DNA of 35,762 nt, taken from NCBI GenBank assembly GCA_003105195.1, contig PQAH01000039.1:1-35762 (forward strand), in the 5' to 3' direction. Of the stretch, positions 9,286 to 19,880 are shown piece after piece (positions within the stretch are counted from its first letter, which is position 1; each line of letters starts with the position of its first letter). Origin of the DNA: Bradyrhizobiaceae bacterium (GTDB lineage: Bacteria; Pseudomonadota; Alphaproteobacteria; Rhizobiales; Xanthobacteraceae). Position numbers and translations under genes: made by a program. The notes below the pieces were generated by a model. The model searched no databases. It saw nothing but the letters and a program-made list of their open reading frames with translations, and was not told where the DNA came from.

Positions 9286-9615
9286 CGAGTTCCTCCCGGA
9301 GCCCCCCGAGGGGGCGCGAAGCCGCATATTGGTATTTCAACGCGGCCCGGAAAGGAGGTGCCTCACGGTGTCGCAGGGGAAGCGTGGTGAACAAGAGCCA
9401 AACGCAGCAAGCCGACCCGCGGCGCTGGCGCGAGGCTGCAAACCGACGCCAAGACAGAAAGAGCCTCGCGCCGGGACCCCCATCCCGCGCAAGGCTCTTT
9501 CACCCCCGCCGTTGTCTTCGCGTCCCGGACGGCGGCTGCCGTTGGCCTCGTGTCCGCGGACGCGTCTCGATACACAGGGGCGCCGGGACCGAATATTCGG
9601 TGGAATGCGGATCGC
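9286..9615. other. Intergenic region of 330 bases, with one hairpin
   Basis: Lies between two leftward genes and should hold the Tim44-gene promoter and the end of the extensin-gene transcript. The only clear structure is the imperfect hairpin listed at 9458-9500. A sequence AAAGGAGGTG at about 9351-9360 resembles a rightward ribosome-binding site, but the frames after it have no protein-like composition. I see no other gene. Confidence 0.5.
9458..9500 (-). terminator. Probable terminator after the extensin-like gene
   Basis: Arms AAAGAGCC...CGGGA and TCCCG...GGCTCTTT pair with one or two mismatches, about 115 bases past the stop of the leftward gene at 9616. Reading leftward the stem is followed by CTGTCTT, only moderately T-rich, so termination efficiency is uncertain. 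Confidence 0.5.
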
Positions 9616-10896
9616 TCAATCCTCACCGGGCCGCGCCTGCGGCAGCGCCCCGTCGTAGCGCTCGTCGCGCGCGTTCCAGCGCGGGGCGCGGCGCCCGATC
9701 GAGCCCGTATGGGGATCGTCGCGCCGCGCCGTCCACGCGCCTTGGCCGGCGCGGGCCGCGACCACGTCGCCCGGCACCGCCGCCGGATTGCAGATGCGCC
9801 GGCCGCTGTCGCGCCGCGCCAGATCCACGTGGATGTGGTCGTAGTGGAACATGTTGGAGCCGGGCGCGAGCACGGTGGAGAAGCGCTCGCAGGCGCTCGC
9901 ATGCACGTCGCGCAGGAATCCCTGCTCCTCGGGCAGGCCGCGCCAGCCGTCCTTCACGGTCACGCGCCGGCCGTCGGCGAGCGTGAAGGCGGCGATGTCG
10001 AGGGCGTTGCCGAAGGCATGCTCGGAGATCGGCGCGCCGCGCTGGCCGTTCATGGAGCGGCACGAATAGGCGGAGATCTGCTTGATCTCGGTCACCGGCT
10101 GGCCGAGCCAGCGCATGGCGGCCGGCTGCACGCCGGCGGCGAGCCATTGGTCGAGCGCCGAGACGATCGGGCAGGCGAGCGTCGCGCTCGGCTTGACTTC
10201 GACCTGGGCGGCCGCGGGCGCCGGCACGCGCGAGGGCGACATCGGCCGCGCCGGATAGGACGGCTGCCCGCCATAGGCGGGCCGCGGTCCCGGGACCGCG
10301 GCGGGGTAGCGCGGCGGCGTCTGTGGCGCGTCGACCAGGTCGCCCGGCTGGTCGTAGTCCTCGGGCTCGACGCCCGGCGGGCTGATCGATATCGGGCCAC
10401 CCGAAGGGGCCGGATACGCGGCCCGATAGGCAGGATCCGGACCGTCGCGGCCCGGGACGGACCCGATCGCGTCGAGTTCCGGCTGCCCGTAGCGCGCACG
10501 CGGTCCCGCCGGATAGGAGCCGGCCGGATAGGCCTGCGGCGCCGGATAGCCGGCCGAAGCCGGATAGGGGGACCGCACCGGCGGCGGCGCCGCCAGCGGA
10601 TGACCCGGGATCGCGCCGGGCGGGCGCAGCTCCGGCATGTAGCCGAGCGCCGGGCCGGGCACGCTGTCCCCGAGCGTGCTCACCTTCAGGGGATGATCGG
10701 CCCCGCACACGCCAGGTCCGAGGATCGGGCGCGAAGGCGCGATGCCGACGCCTTCCTTGACGGCGCCGGATTTCAGGCAGGCGACTTCGGCCTCGCGACG
10801 CCAAGCCTCGCGCTCGGCGAACCAGACGCGCCCGCAGCCCGCGAGCGCGACGAGGACGAGGGAGCCGACGAGATACACACGCACTCCACGCGTCAT
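9616..10896 (-). CDS. Extensin-family lipoprotein (VanY-like peptidase fold)
   Basis: A 426-residue envelope protein. The N-terminus (YLVGSLVLVALAGCGR) ends in a lipobox, LAGC, so it is probably lipidated at Cys21. Residues about 85-235 are a Pro/Tyr/Gly/Ala-rich low-complexity linker with repeated YPA-type units (PYPASAGYPAPQAYPAGSYP). The C-terminal domain begins near ATLACPIVSALDQWLAAGVQ. It contains ISAYSCRSMNG, SEHAFGNALDIAAF and HYDHIHVDLARRD; these His/Asp motifs match the zinc-site layout of D,D-/L,D-carboxypeptidase-like extensin domains. A role in peptidoglycan trimming is inference. The tail after CNPAA is Arg-rich and not conserved-looking. The ATG at 10896 lacks an obvious ribosome-binding site. 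Confidence 0.85.
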   Translation of the reverse strand: MTRGVRVYLVGSLVLVALAGCGRVWFAEREAWRREAEVACLKSGAVKEGVGIAPSRPILGPGVCGADHPLKVSTLGDSVPGPALGYMPELRPPGAIPGHPLAAPPPVRSPYPASAGYPAPQAYPAGSYPAGPRARYGQPELDAIGSVPGRDGPDPAYRAAYPAPSGGPISISPPGVEPEDYDQPGDLVDAPQTPPRYPAAVPGPRPAYGGQPSYPARPMSPSRVPAPAAAQVEVKPSATLACPIVSALDQWLAAGVQPAAMRWLGQPVTEIKQISAYSCRSMNGQRGAPISEHAFGNALDIAAFTLADGRRVTVKDGWRGLPEEQGFLRDVHASACERFSTVLAPGSNMFHYDHIHVDLARRDSGRRICNPAAVPGDVVAARAGQGAWTARRDDPHTGSIGRRAPRWNARDERYDGALPQARPGED

Positions 10897-11152
10897 GGCG
10901 CGGAGGATGTGAGCAATTCCGTTAAGGAGTCCTCAAGCCTGCGGGGCCGCCCGCAAGGGACGCCGGGCCGCCGAGAGACCGGGCCGAGCGTCCGGTCCGG
11001 CCGCGAGCCCCCCGACCATGCACAAGGTGTCGGCCACCCGCCCAGCAAAATCTTGCGGCAGGACAAGGAGTTGAAGGGAACCCGCGGCGCCGCGCCGCGC
11101 TGCAGCACATTATGCGCTTCGGAACCGGCTTCGACTTTGGTAGGATTTCGCC

Positions 11153-11263
11153 ATGATCAACAAGGAGGGAGGCCTGGACGTGGACCTTGCCGTGAGGATC
11201 AACCTGCTGGCGGTGTGCGCCGTGTTTGCCTTTGTCGGCGCCGTGCTGCTGGGTGCGTTCTGA
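11153..11263 (+). CDS. 36-residue single-span membrane peptide
   Basis: A short ORF starting MINKEGGLDVDLAVRI and ending in a hydrophobic helix (LLAVCAVFAFVGAVLLGAF), with the C-terminus at the membrane. The ATG at 11153 has TAGGA about nine bases before it. Charged N-terminus, one transmembrane span, clean stop and a good terminator about 75 bases later all argue that it is a real gene. The protein resembles short conserved hypotheticals I associate with Bradyrhizobium-like genomes, but I could not check this. Function unknown. Confidence 0.68.
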   Translation: MINKEGGLDVDLAVRINLLAVCAVFAFVGAVLLGAF

Positions 11264-11335
11264 GATCGGGACAGTCCAACGAACAACGCCAAGATCCTGA
11301 CGAGTACCGTCGCCCCCACGACGGAAGAGTTGGCA

Positions 11336-11370
11336 ATGAACACCGGAAGGGCCCCCTTTCCGGTGTTCAT
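11336..11370 (+). terminator. Intrinsic terminator after the 36-residue gene
   Basis: A perfect 13-base stem (ATGAACACCGGAA / TTCCGGTGTTCAT), extendable by pairs across the G/C-rich loop, followed by CATTTTC. It lies 73 bases past the small gene stop and 123 bases before the hydrolase start, so it separates the two transcripts. Confidence 0.7.
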
Positions 11371-11492
11371 CATTTTCGGCTGGGCCTCGGTTGCGGCCTG
11401 GGTTCTGGCGGTCGCCCGGAGGCGGTGTTAAGTCGAGGCGCCGCAAGCCGCGAGCGCCGGACAGGCGGCGCGAGGGCCCGTCAGGAGCGACC

Positions 11493-12092
11493 ATGCGACC
11501 CAAGACCCTTCTCGAAATGGCCGGCGTCTCCCCGGTGCCGGCGCGCCTCGGCGAGGCCGCCGTGGTGGTGATCGATGCCCAGCACGAGTACCTCGACGGC
11601 GCGGTCCCCTTGTCGGGCGTGACGCCGGCGCTGGATGAGATCGGGCGCCTGCTCGCCCGCGCCCGCGCCCAGCGCACGCCGATCATCCATGTGGTGCATC
11701 ACGGCCGCCCGGGCGGCCTGTTCGCCCCCGGCTCCGCCGGCGCCGAGATCGCGCCGCCCGCCTCCCCGGCGCCGGGCGAGGCGGTGATCGGCAAGGGGCT
11801 GCCCAACGCCTTCGCGAGCACCGACCTCGCCGACCGGCTGCACGCCCTCAAGCGCCCGTCGCTGGTCCTGGTCGGCTTCATGACCCACATGTGCGTGGAG
11901 GCGACCGCCCGCGCCGCCATCGACCTGGGCTTCAAGGCGACCGTGGTCGCGAGCGCCACCGCCACCCGCGACCTCCCCGACCCCGCCGGCTCCGGCGTGA
12001 TTCCCGCCGCCGAGGTGCAGCGCAACGCGCTCGCGGCGCTGGCCGATCGCTTCGCGACCGTGGTCGCGACCAGCGAGCAGCTGCCGGACTGA
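11493..12092 (+). CDS. Isochorismatase-family cysteine hydrolase
   Basis: A 199-residue alpha/beta hydrolase of the isochorismatase/nicotinamidase superfamily. The catalytic triad is visible: Asp28 (VVVIDAQHEY), Lys101 (GEAVIGKGLPNAF) and Cys134 (GFMTHMCVEATAR). The substrate is not determined; relatives act on isochorismate, nicotinamide, ureidoacrylate and N-carbamoyl compounds. The start at 11493 has AGGAG at the right distance. It is probably monocistronic: a terminator precedes it, and a 7-base inverted repeat (12094-12109) follows directly after its stop. Nothing nearby fixes its pathway. Confidence 0.9.
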   Translation: MRPKTLLEMAGVSPVPARLGEAAVVVIDAQHEYLDGAVPLSGVTPALDEIGRLLARARAQRTPIIHVVHHGRPGGLFAPGSAGAEIAPPASPAPGEAVIGKGLPNAFASTDLADRLHALKRPSLVLVGFMTHMCVEATARAAIDLGFKATVVASATATRDLPDPAGSGVIPAAEVQRNALAALADRFATVVATSEQLPD

Positions 12093-12113
12093 ACGCCGCG
12101 CACGCGGCGCACT

Positions 12114-12192
12114 CCGTCATGCCCGCGCCTGCGGGCATCCGCACCCTTGCGGCCGCTCAACCATGAAAGACGTGGATGGCCGGGACAGGCCC
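12114..12192. repeat. Inverted pair of short interspersed palindromic repeats (BIME-like)
   Basis: One unit reads CGTCATGCCCGCGCC...GCGGGCATCC. About 30 bases on, a second unit in opposite orientation reads GACGTGGATGGCCGGGAC...GCCCGG. Each unit is itself a small hairpin. The pattern (GTCATGCCCGG...CCGGGCATCCA) matches the abundant intergenic palindromic repeats of Rhizobiales genomes. A related pair lies at 33799-33921. It marks the left edge of the mobile-element remnants. Confidence 0.55.
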
Positions 12193-12199
12193 GGCTCTT

Positions 12200-12528
12200 T
12201 ACCGAGACCGACAGTCGGGATGATCGGACCTCGAGCTTGGCCTTGTAGCTTGATCTGTCGGTGCGCGCGATCCGGTCGAGGATGGCGCCGAGGTCGCCGT
12301 GCAGGATGATGCGGAGGTCGCCGCGCTTCTCGCCGGGGTGATGACGATGCGGTCGACCACTTGGCGCGGCGCTTCCGCGGCCTCGCGGCCGTCATCGGGA
12401 TGATTGAGCGCTTCGGTCAGGCGCTCGATCCTGCGCCGGTAGATGTTGCCGAAGTTGGGAAGGATGTCAGGCAGGTCGGCGGGGGCCTCCGACAGACGCG
12501 CGTCGAGTGGTCCAAGACCGGAGAGGCG
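12200..12528 (-). pseudogene. Serine recombinase, C-terminal fragment with frameshift
   Basis: The C-terminal end of a large serine recombinase (resolvase/invertase family), with no catalytic N-terminus. Reading leftward from about 12528 the frame gives LDARLSEAPADLPDILPN, IYRRRIERLTEALNHPDD, then EAA...VVDRIVITP. One base is missing near 12335: the next register continues GEKRGDLRIILHGDLGAILD and RTDRSSYKAKLEV, which is the usual tail of these proteins. The upstream boundary coincides with the stop codon of the HigA gene, so the catalytic part is absent from the window. It is certainly non-functional. The family call rests on recognisable sequence; which subfamily it came from is not clear. 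Confidence 0.75.
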
Positions 12529-12837
12529 TCACGCAGCCGCGCGGATGCGTCGCGCTCGCTTGATGCGCTCGCGCTCGCGCGGCGAGTTCATCGCCTCCCA
12601 AAGATCGGTGCGCCGCTGCACGTTCAGCCAGAAGTCCGGGCTGTTGCCAAACACGCGTGCGAGGATGAGCGCAGTCGCCGCTGTCACGTTCCGCCGGTCG
12701 TTGCACAGCTCGTTGACGTGCTTGCGTTGGACGCCCATCGCTTCGGCCAGCGCGCCCTGCGTCAGCCCCAGCGGCTGCATGAACTCTTCGGTGAGAATCT
12801 CGCCGACAGTCGCCGGCTTGCGCTTCGTCGTCAGCAT
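12529..12837 (-). CDS. higA: HigA-family antitoxin (XRE helix-turn-helix)
   Basis: A 102-residue antitoxin and autorepressor from the ATG at 12837 (MLTTKRKPATVGEILTEEF), with GAGG six bases before it; an in-frame ATG at 12864 would add nine residues. The HTH is LTQGALAEAMGVQRKHVNEL, followed by the family motif ATALILARVFGNSPDFWLN. The C-terminus is basic (RERERIKRARRIRAAA). It lies downstream of its toxin gene, the usual HigBA order, and overlaps the ancestral toxin 3' end only if the upstream ATG is used. It looks intact although the toxin is not. It may survive because it can neutralise related HigB toxins or because decay is recent (inference). Confidence 0.88.
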   Translation of the reverse strand: MLTTKRKPATVGEILTEEFMQPLGLTQGALAEAMGVQRKHVNELCNDRRNVTAATALILARVFGNSPDFWLNVQRRTDLWEAMNSPRERERIKRARRIRAAA

Positions 12838-12850
12838 TGTTCGCCTCGCT

Positions 12851-13147
12851 TCATCTGTAGCCATGGTCGTCGAGATAAACGCCGGCAGCTTCGCCTCGAC
12901 TGCCGTCTCACTGGAAGACCAATCGCCATTGCTTGTTGACGCGGATCGAATGAAGCCCCACCGGATTGCCGCGCAGCTTCTCGAAATGATTGCTGGGCGG
13001 CGCGCGCAGGTCCTGATCGATCATCGCGTCGTCGATCATCTGGAGCTTCCGAAACAGGCGGCCTTCAAGATCGGGCGGAATGTTCCGCGACCGGATGTCC
13101 TCGACGAAGAAGGCGCGCAGCCACTCGTCCCGAAAGCTCACGATCAT
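12851..13147 (-). pseudogene. higB: HigB-family toxin with an in-frame stop
   Basis: A RelE/ParE-superfamily ribosome-dependent mRNA interferase, disabled. The ATG at 13147 has GGAG seven bases before it. The frame reads MIVSFRDEWLRAFFVEDI, then HFEKLRGNPVGLHSIRVNKQ and WRLVFQ, then TGA at 12910-12908. Reading through the TGA in the same frame continues DGSRGEAAGVYLDDHGYR and stops at 12851, exactly the normal HigB C-terminus, where a Trp (TGG) is expected at the stop position. So a single TGG-to-TGA change truncates a 98-residue toxin to 79. The lost end carries the last strand and the C-terminal Tyr/His region implicated in catalysis in HigB relatives. Confidence 0.85.
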
Positions 13148-13171
13148 GCGGCGGCTCCACGCTCGTGTATA

Positions 13172-13190
13172 TGTACCACTCTATGGTACA
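13172..13190. promoter_or_regulatory. Candidate HigA operator
   Basis: A perfect inverted repeat, TGTACCA-CTCTA-TGGTACA, 25 bases upstream of the higB start. Position and form fit an autoregulatory operator bound by the HigA helix-turn-helix. There is AT-rich sequence on both sides (GTGTATA to the left), as expected for a promoter. Confidence 0.65.
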
Positions 13191-13344
13191 AATGGCAATC
13201 TTCATGCCTACAAGGGCAGCCATCGCGCGCTCGTCTCCTGCCTTGTCTGACTTGATCGGCCCCTGCCCGGCCGGCGACAGCCGGTCGAGCCTGGCGCGGC
13301 ACGCGCCACCGCGAAGCGGCTGCCGCCTTGACGGGCTGGCTCCG

Positions 13345-13500
13345 GCGGCGCGCTCCGCGAAGTCCTCGGGGATGCGCCATTGGTCGGCGTCGATCCGCTC
13401 GACGATGCCGGCCCGGCGCAGTGCATCCAGTCGGCGGACATGGCTGCGGACACAGGAGTCGGTGCCGTCGCCCGGCACGCGCACCGCGCCGCGTCGTGAG
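13345..13500 (-). pseudogene. Possible relaxase (DUF3363-type) fragment
   Basis: Reading leftward, one frame gives DGTDSCVRSHVRRLDALRR, then AGIVERIDADQWRIPEDFAE. This resembles an internal segment of relaxase/mobilisation nucleases with a DUF3363 region. Similarity stops abruptly on both sides and there is no start, no relaxase active site and no partner gene. If correct it is a scrap of an integrated mobilisable element, in keeping with the recombinase and transposase pieces around it. The identification is from memory of the family and is tentative. Confidence 0.4.
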
Positions 13501-13514
13501 TGCAGGAAGGCCCA

Positions 13515-14055
13515 CGGCCGTGACCGGCTGGGACCGCAAGCATGCGGTCCGGACGATTGCAGCGAGCCGGAGCGCGGGCCCAGGCCGAGGCGCCCACCGC
13601 GGCGAATGTATCCCGAGCCCGTGCGCGATGCCATGATCGCGCTCTGGGAGGCATCCGACCGAATTTGCGGGAAGCGGCTGAAGGCGATGATTCCCACCCT
13701 GCTTCCGGCGCTGGAGCGTCCTGAGCGGCTGAAGCTCGACGAGCACGATCGAGGGCTGCTGCTGGCTATCAGCGCGGCCACCATCGACCGGCTGTCGAGC
13801 GAGGCCCGGATGGTGGCACGCGGCGGTCGGCGCCGGCGTGCAGGGTTCTCCTCGGCAGTGCGTCGGGAGATGCCGGTCCGGACCTTCAACGACTGGAATG
13901 ATCCGCCGCCCAGCTTCTGCGAGGTTGATCTGGTCGCGCACTGCGGGACGTCGGTCACCGGCGCGTTCCTCCAGACCCCGATGAGGGTCGACATTGCGAC
14001 CGGCCGGACGGAATGCTTCCCGTTGCTTGTGCGTGAGAGCGGGCTGGCTTCAAAT
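13515..14055 (+). pseudogene. DDE/integrase-core transposase remnant, frameshifted and truncated
   Basis: One rightward frame gives AVTGWDRKHAVRTI near 13520-13560. A second register then takes over and gives VRDAMIALWEASDRICGKRL, LKAMIPTLLPALE, ISAATIDRLSSEA, PVRTFNDWNDPPP, FCEVDLVAHCGTSVTGAF, and DIATGRTECFPLLVRE, ending near 14055. This is the middle of an integrase-type transposase: linker plus the first part of the catalytic core, with the first catalytic Asp probably in VDLVAHCG. The remaining catalytic residues (a GFDTDNDTVF-like motif in relatives) are gone. The frame change near 13560-13600 and the loss of the 3' half make it inactive. No terminal inverted repeats could be identified. 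Confidence 0.72.
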
Positions 14056-14116
14056 CTCCACGGTCAGCAAGTGTCGGCCTCGGTCAAGACCTGTCCGGCC
14101 ATGACGATGGAGAGGC

Positions 14117-17847
<3,731 letters not shown>

Positions 17848-17848
<1 letters not shown>

Positions 17849-18750
17849 CACGCGGCCTCCTTCACCTCTGGCCGCAGTCCGAGCAGGTGGCAGATCGCGT
17901 AGACGAGGTCCGCGCGGTTCATGGTGTAGAAGTGGAAGTCGTTCACGCCGCGGTCGACCAGGTCGAGCACCTGCTCGGCCGCGACCGCGGCCGCGATCAG
18001 CTTGCGCGTGGCCGGATCGTCCTCGAGCCCCTGGAAGCGCGCGGCGAGCCAGTCCGGCACGCTCGCGCCGGCGCGCTCGGCGAAGCCGCGCGCCTGCTTG
18101 AAGTTCTGCACCGGCAGGATGCCCGGCACGACCGGAATCGCGATGCCGCGCGCCCGCACCCGGTCGAGGTAGCGGAAATAGAGGTCGTTCTCGAAGAAGA
18201 ACTGGGTGATGGCGCGGGTCGCGCCGGCGTCCACCTTGGCGGCCAGCATGTCGATGTCGGCCTCGACGGTCGCGCTATCCGGGTGCTTCTCGGGATAGGC
18301 CGAGACCGAGACCTCGATGTCGGCGAGGCGCTTGATGCCGGCGACGAGGTCGGCGCCGTTCTCGTAGCCGCCCGGGTGCGGCGCATAGCGCGCGCCGACG
18401 CCGCCCGGCGGGTCGCCGCGCAGCGCCACGATGTGGCGCACGCCCGCCTCCGCATAGGCGCGGATCACCGCATCGACCTCCGCGCGGGTGGCGCCGACGC
18501 AGGTCAGATGCGCGGCCGGCACCAGGCGGGTCTCGGCCAGGATGCGCTTCACGGTCGCGTGGGTGCGCTCGCGCGTCGAGCCGCCGGCGCCGTAGGTGAC
18601 CGAGACGAAGCGCGGCGCGAGCGGGGCGAGCCGGGTGATCGCCTCCCAGAGCGTACGCTCCATCTCCTCGGTCTTCGGCGGAAAGAACTCGAAGGAGACG
18701 CGGATGCGGCTGCCCTCGGCGAAGCGGCTGGCGCGGCCGGCGAGACTCAT
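17848..18750 (-). CDS. metF: Methylenetetrahydrofolate reductase
   Basis: Reduces 5,10-methylene-THF to the 5-methyl-THF used by MetH. The 300 residues fit bacterial MetF. Visible motifs: [20 protein letters not shown] at the N-terminus, [17 protein letters not shown], then [14 protein letters not shown] and [11 protein letters not shown] in the FAD-binding barrel, and [18 protein letters not shown] further on, with [14 protein letters not shown] near the C-terminus. The ATG at 18750 overlaps the stop of the upstream regulator by one base (TAATG). Its own stop overlaps the metH start in the same way, so all three genes are probably translationally coupled. Confidence 0.96.
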
Positions 18751-19751
18751 TACGCAACCTCCCGTTCGGGGCTGACCAGGACGAGGCGCGGGTCGCGGCC
18801 GAGCCAGAGCGAGACCGCGATCGTGCCCTCGGAGCCGGGCTCCGGCGCGAGCATGCGATGGCCCTCGACCGCGAGGCCGGCGGCGCTCATCCACTGCGAC
18901 ACGGTCTCGGGCGCGAAGCCGAGCCGGCGATGGGCGTGCTCCTCGCGCAGGAACTCGAGGTCGTGCGGCGCGAAGTCGACCACCAGCAGCCGGCCCTGGG
19001 GCCGCAGCGCGCGGGCGGCCGCGCGGATCGCGCGCGCGCCGTCGTCGAGGAAGTGCAGCACCTGGTGAATCACGACCACGTCGAACGAGCCCTCCGGCAC
19101 GTTGAGCTCGTAGATGTCGCCCTGGCGCACGCTGCAGTGCCGGAGGCCGGCGCGCTCGAGCCGGTCGCGCGCGACCAGCAGCATGTCGAGCGACATGTCG
19201 ATGCCGAGCCCGCGCTCGATCTGCGGCCCGAACACCTCCAGCACCCTGCCGGTGCCGGTGCCGAGGTCGAGCAGCGAGCGGATCGGCCGGTCCGCGAGCG
19301 CCTCGCGCATCGCCGCTTCCACGGCCTCGTCGGCGACGTGCAGGCGGCGGATCCGGTCCCATTCGGCGGCGTGGCGGCGGAAATAGGCCTGGGCGGCGGC
19401 GGCGCGCGCCCCGCGCACCTGGGCGAGCCTGTGGCGGTCGCGCAGCAGGACCGGATCGGTGGGATCGAGATGGGTGACCAGGCTGCGCGCGATCGCGGCG
19501 AGCGCGTCCTGCTCGGCGAGCCGGAAGAAGGCCCAGCTGCCTTCCCGGAAGCGGTCGAGCAGCCCGGCTTCGGCCATGAGCTTGAGGTGGCGCGAGATGC
19601 GCGGCTGCGACTGGCCGAGGATCTCGGTGAGGTCCGTCACCGTGAGCTCGGCCTCCGCGACCAGGGCCAGGATCCGCAGGCGCGTGTCTTCGCCGGCCGC
19701 GCGCAGTGCCGCGTTCAGGGCCTCGAAGCTCAGGTGGCCGGGCTTCGCCAT
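18750..19751 (-). CDS. ArsR-family regulator fused to a SAM-dependent methyltransferase domain (SahR-like)
   Basis: Probable repressor of the methionine operon that it heads, 333 residues from the ATG at 19751. Residues about 5-80 are an ArsR winged helix: AAGEDTRLRILALVAEAEL, then LTEILGQSQPRISRHLKLM as the recognition region. The rest is a class I methyltransferase fold with motif I LLDLGTGTGRVLEVFG and a DVVVIHQVLHFLDDG post-motif. This architecture, next to methionine-cycle genes, matches SahR, which senses S-adenosylhomocysteine in other Proteobacteria; calling it SahR is inference. An in-frame ATG at 19796 lies inside the operator palindrome and has no ribosome-binding site, so I rejected it. 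Whether the domain methylates anything is unknown. Confidence 0.88.
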   Translation of the reverse strand: MAKPGHLSFEALNAALRAAGEDTRLRILALVAEAELTVTDLTEILGQSQPRISRHLKLMAEAGLLDRFREGSWAFFRLAEQDALAAIARSLVTHLDPTDPVLLRDRHRLAQVRGARAAAAQAYFRRHAAEWDRIRRLHVADEAVEAAMREALADRPIRSLLDLGTGTGRVLEVFGPQIERGLGIDMSLDMLLVARDRLERAGLRHCSVRQGDIYELNVPEGSFDVVVIHQVLHFLDDGARAIRAAARALRPQGRLLVVDFAPHDLEFLREEHAHRRLGFAPETVSQWMSAAGLAVEGHRMLAPEPGSEGTIAVSLWLGRDPRLVLVSPEREVA

Positions 19752-19794
19752 GGCGTCCCAAGTGGGCCAGGTCCCATCCTGGCCTGGAAATGAC

Positions 19795-19810
19795 ATAAAG
19801 AAATCTTTAT
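19795..19810. promoter_or_regulatory. Candidate SahR-like operator on the metF-metH promoter
   Basis: A perfect 16-base palindrome, ATAAAGA-AA-TCTTTAT, 44 bases upstream of the chosen regulator start. Reading leftward it overlaps a plausible -10 (TATAAA at 19811-19806), with CTTGTT as -35 16 bases upstream (19833-19828). A bound repressor would block polymerase directly. It is the only AT-rich island in this region. Confidence 0.65.
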
Positions 19811-19880
19811 ACGCCTAGCGCGGCGAAAACAAGGCTGCCCCTGCGCATCTTTGCGGCACTGCTGGAAGCCGTTGAAATCG

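Noticed and set aside
9351..9658. Rightward ORF after the AAAGGAGGTG sequence
   Set aside because: Composition is not protein-like and it runs into the 3' end of the leftward extensin-like gene.
12094..12109. CGCCGCG-CA-CGCGGCG as an intrinsic terminator of the hydrolase gene
   Set aside because: Perfect arms, but a two-base loop and no T tract; noted only as a hairpin.
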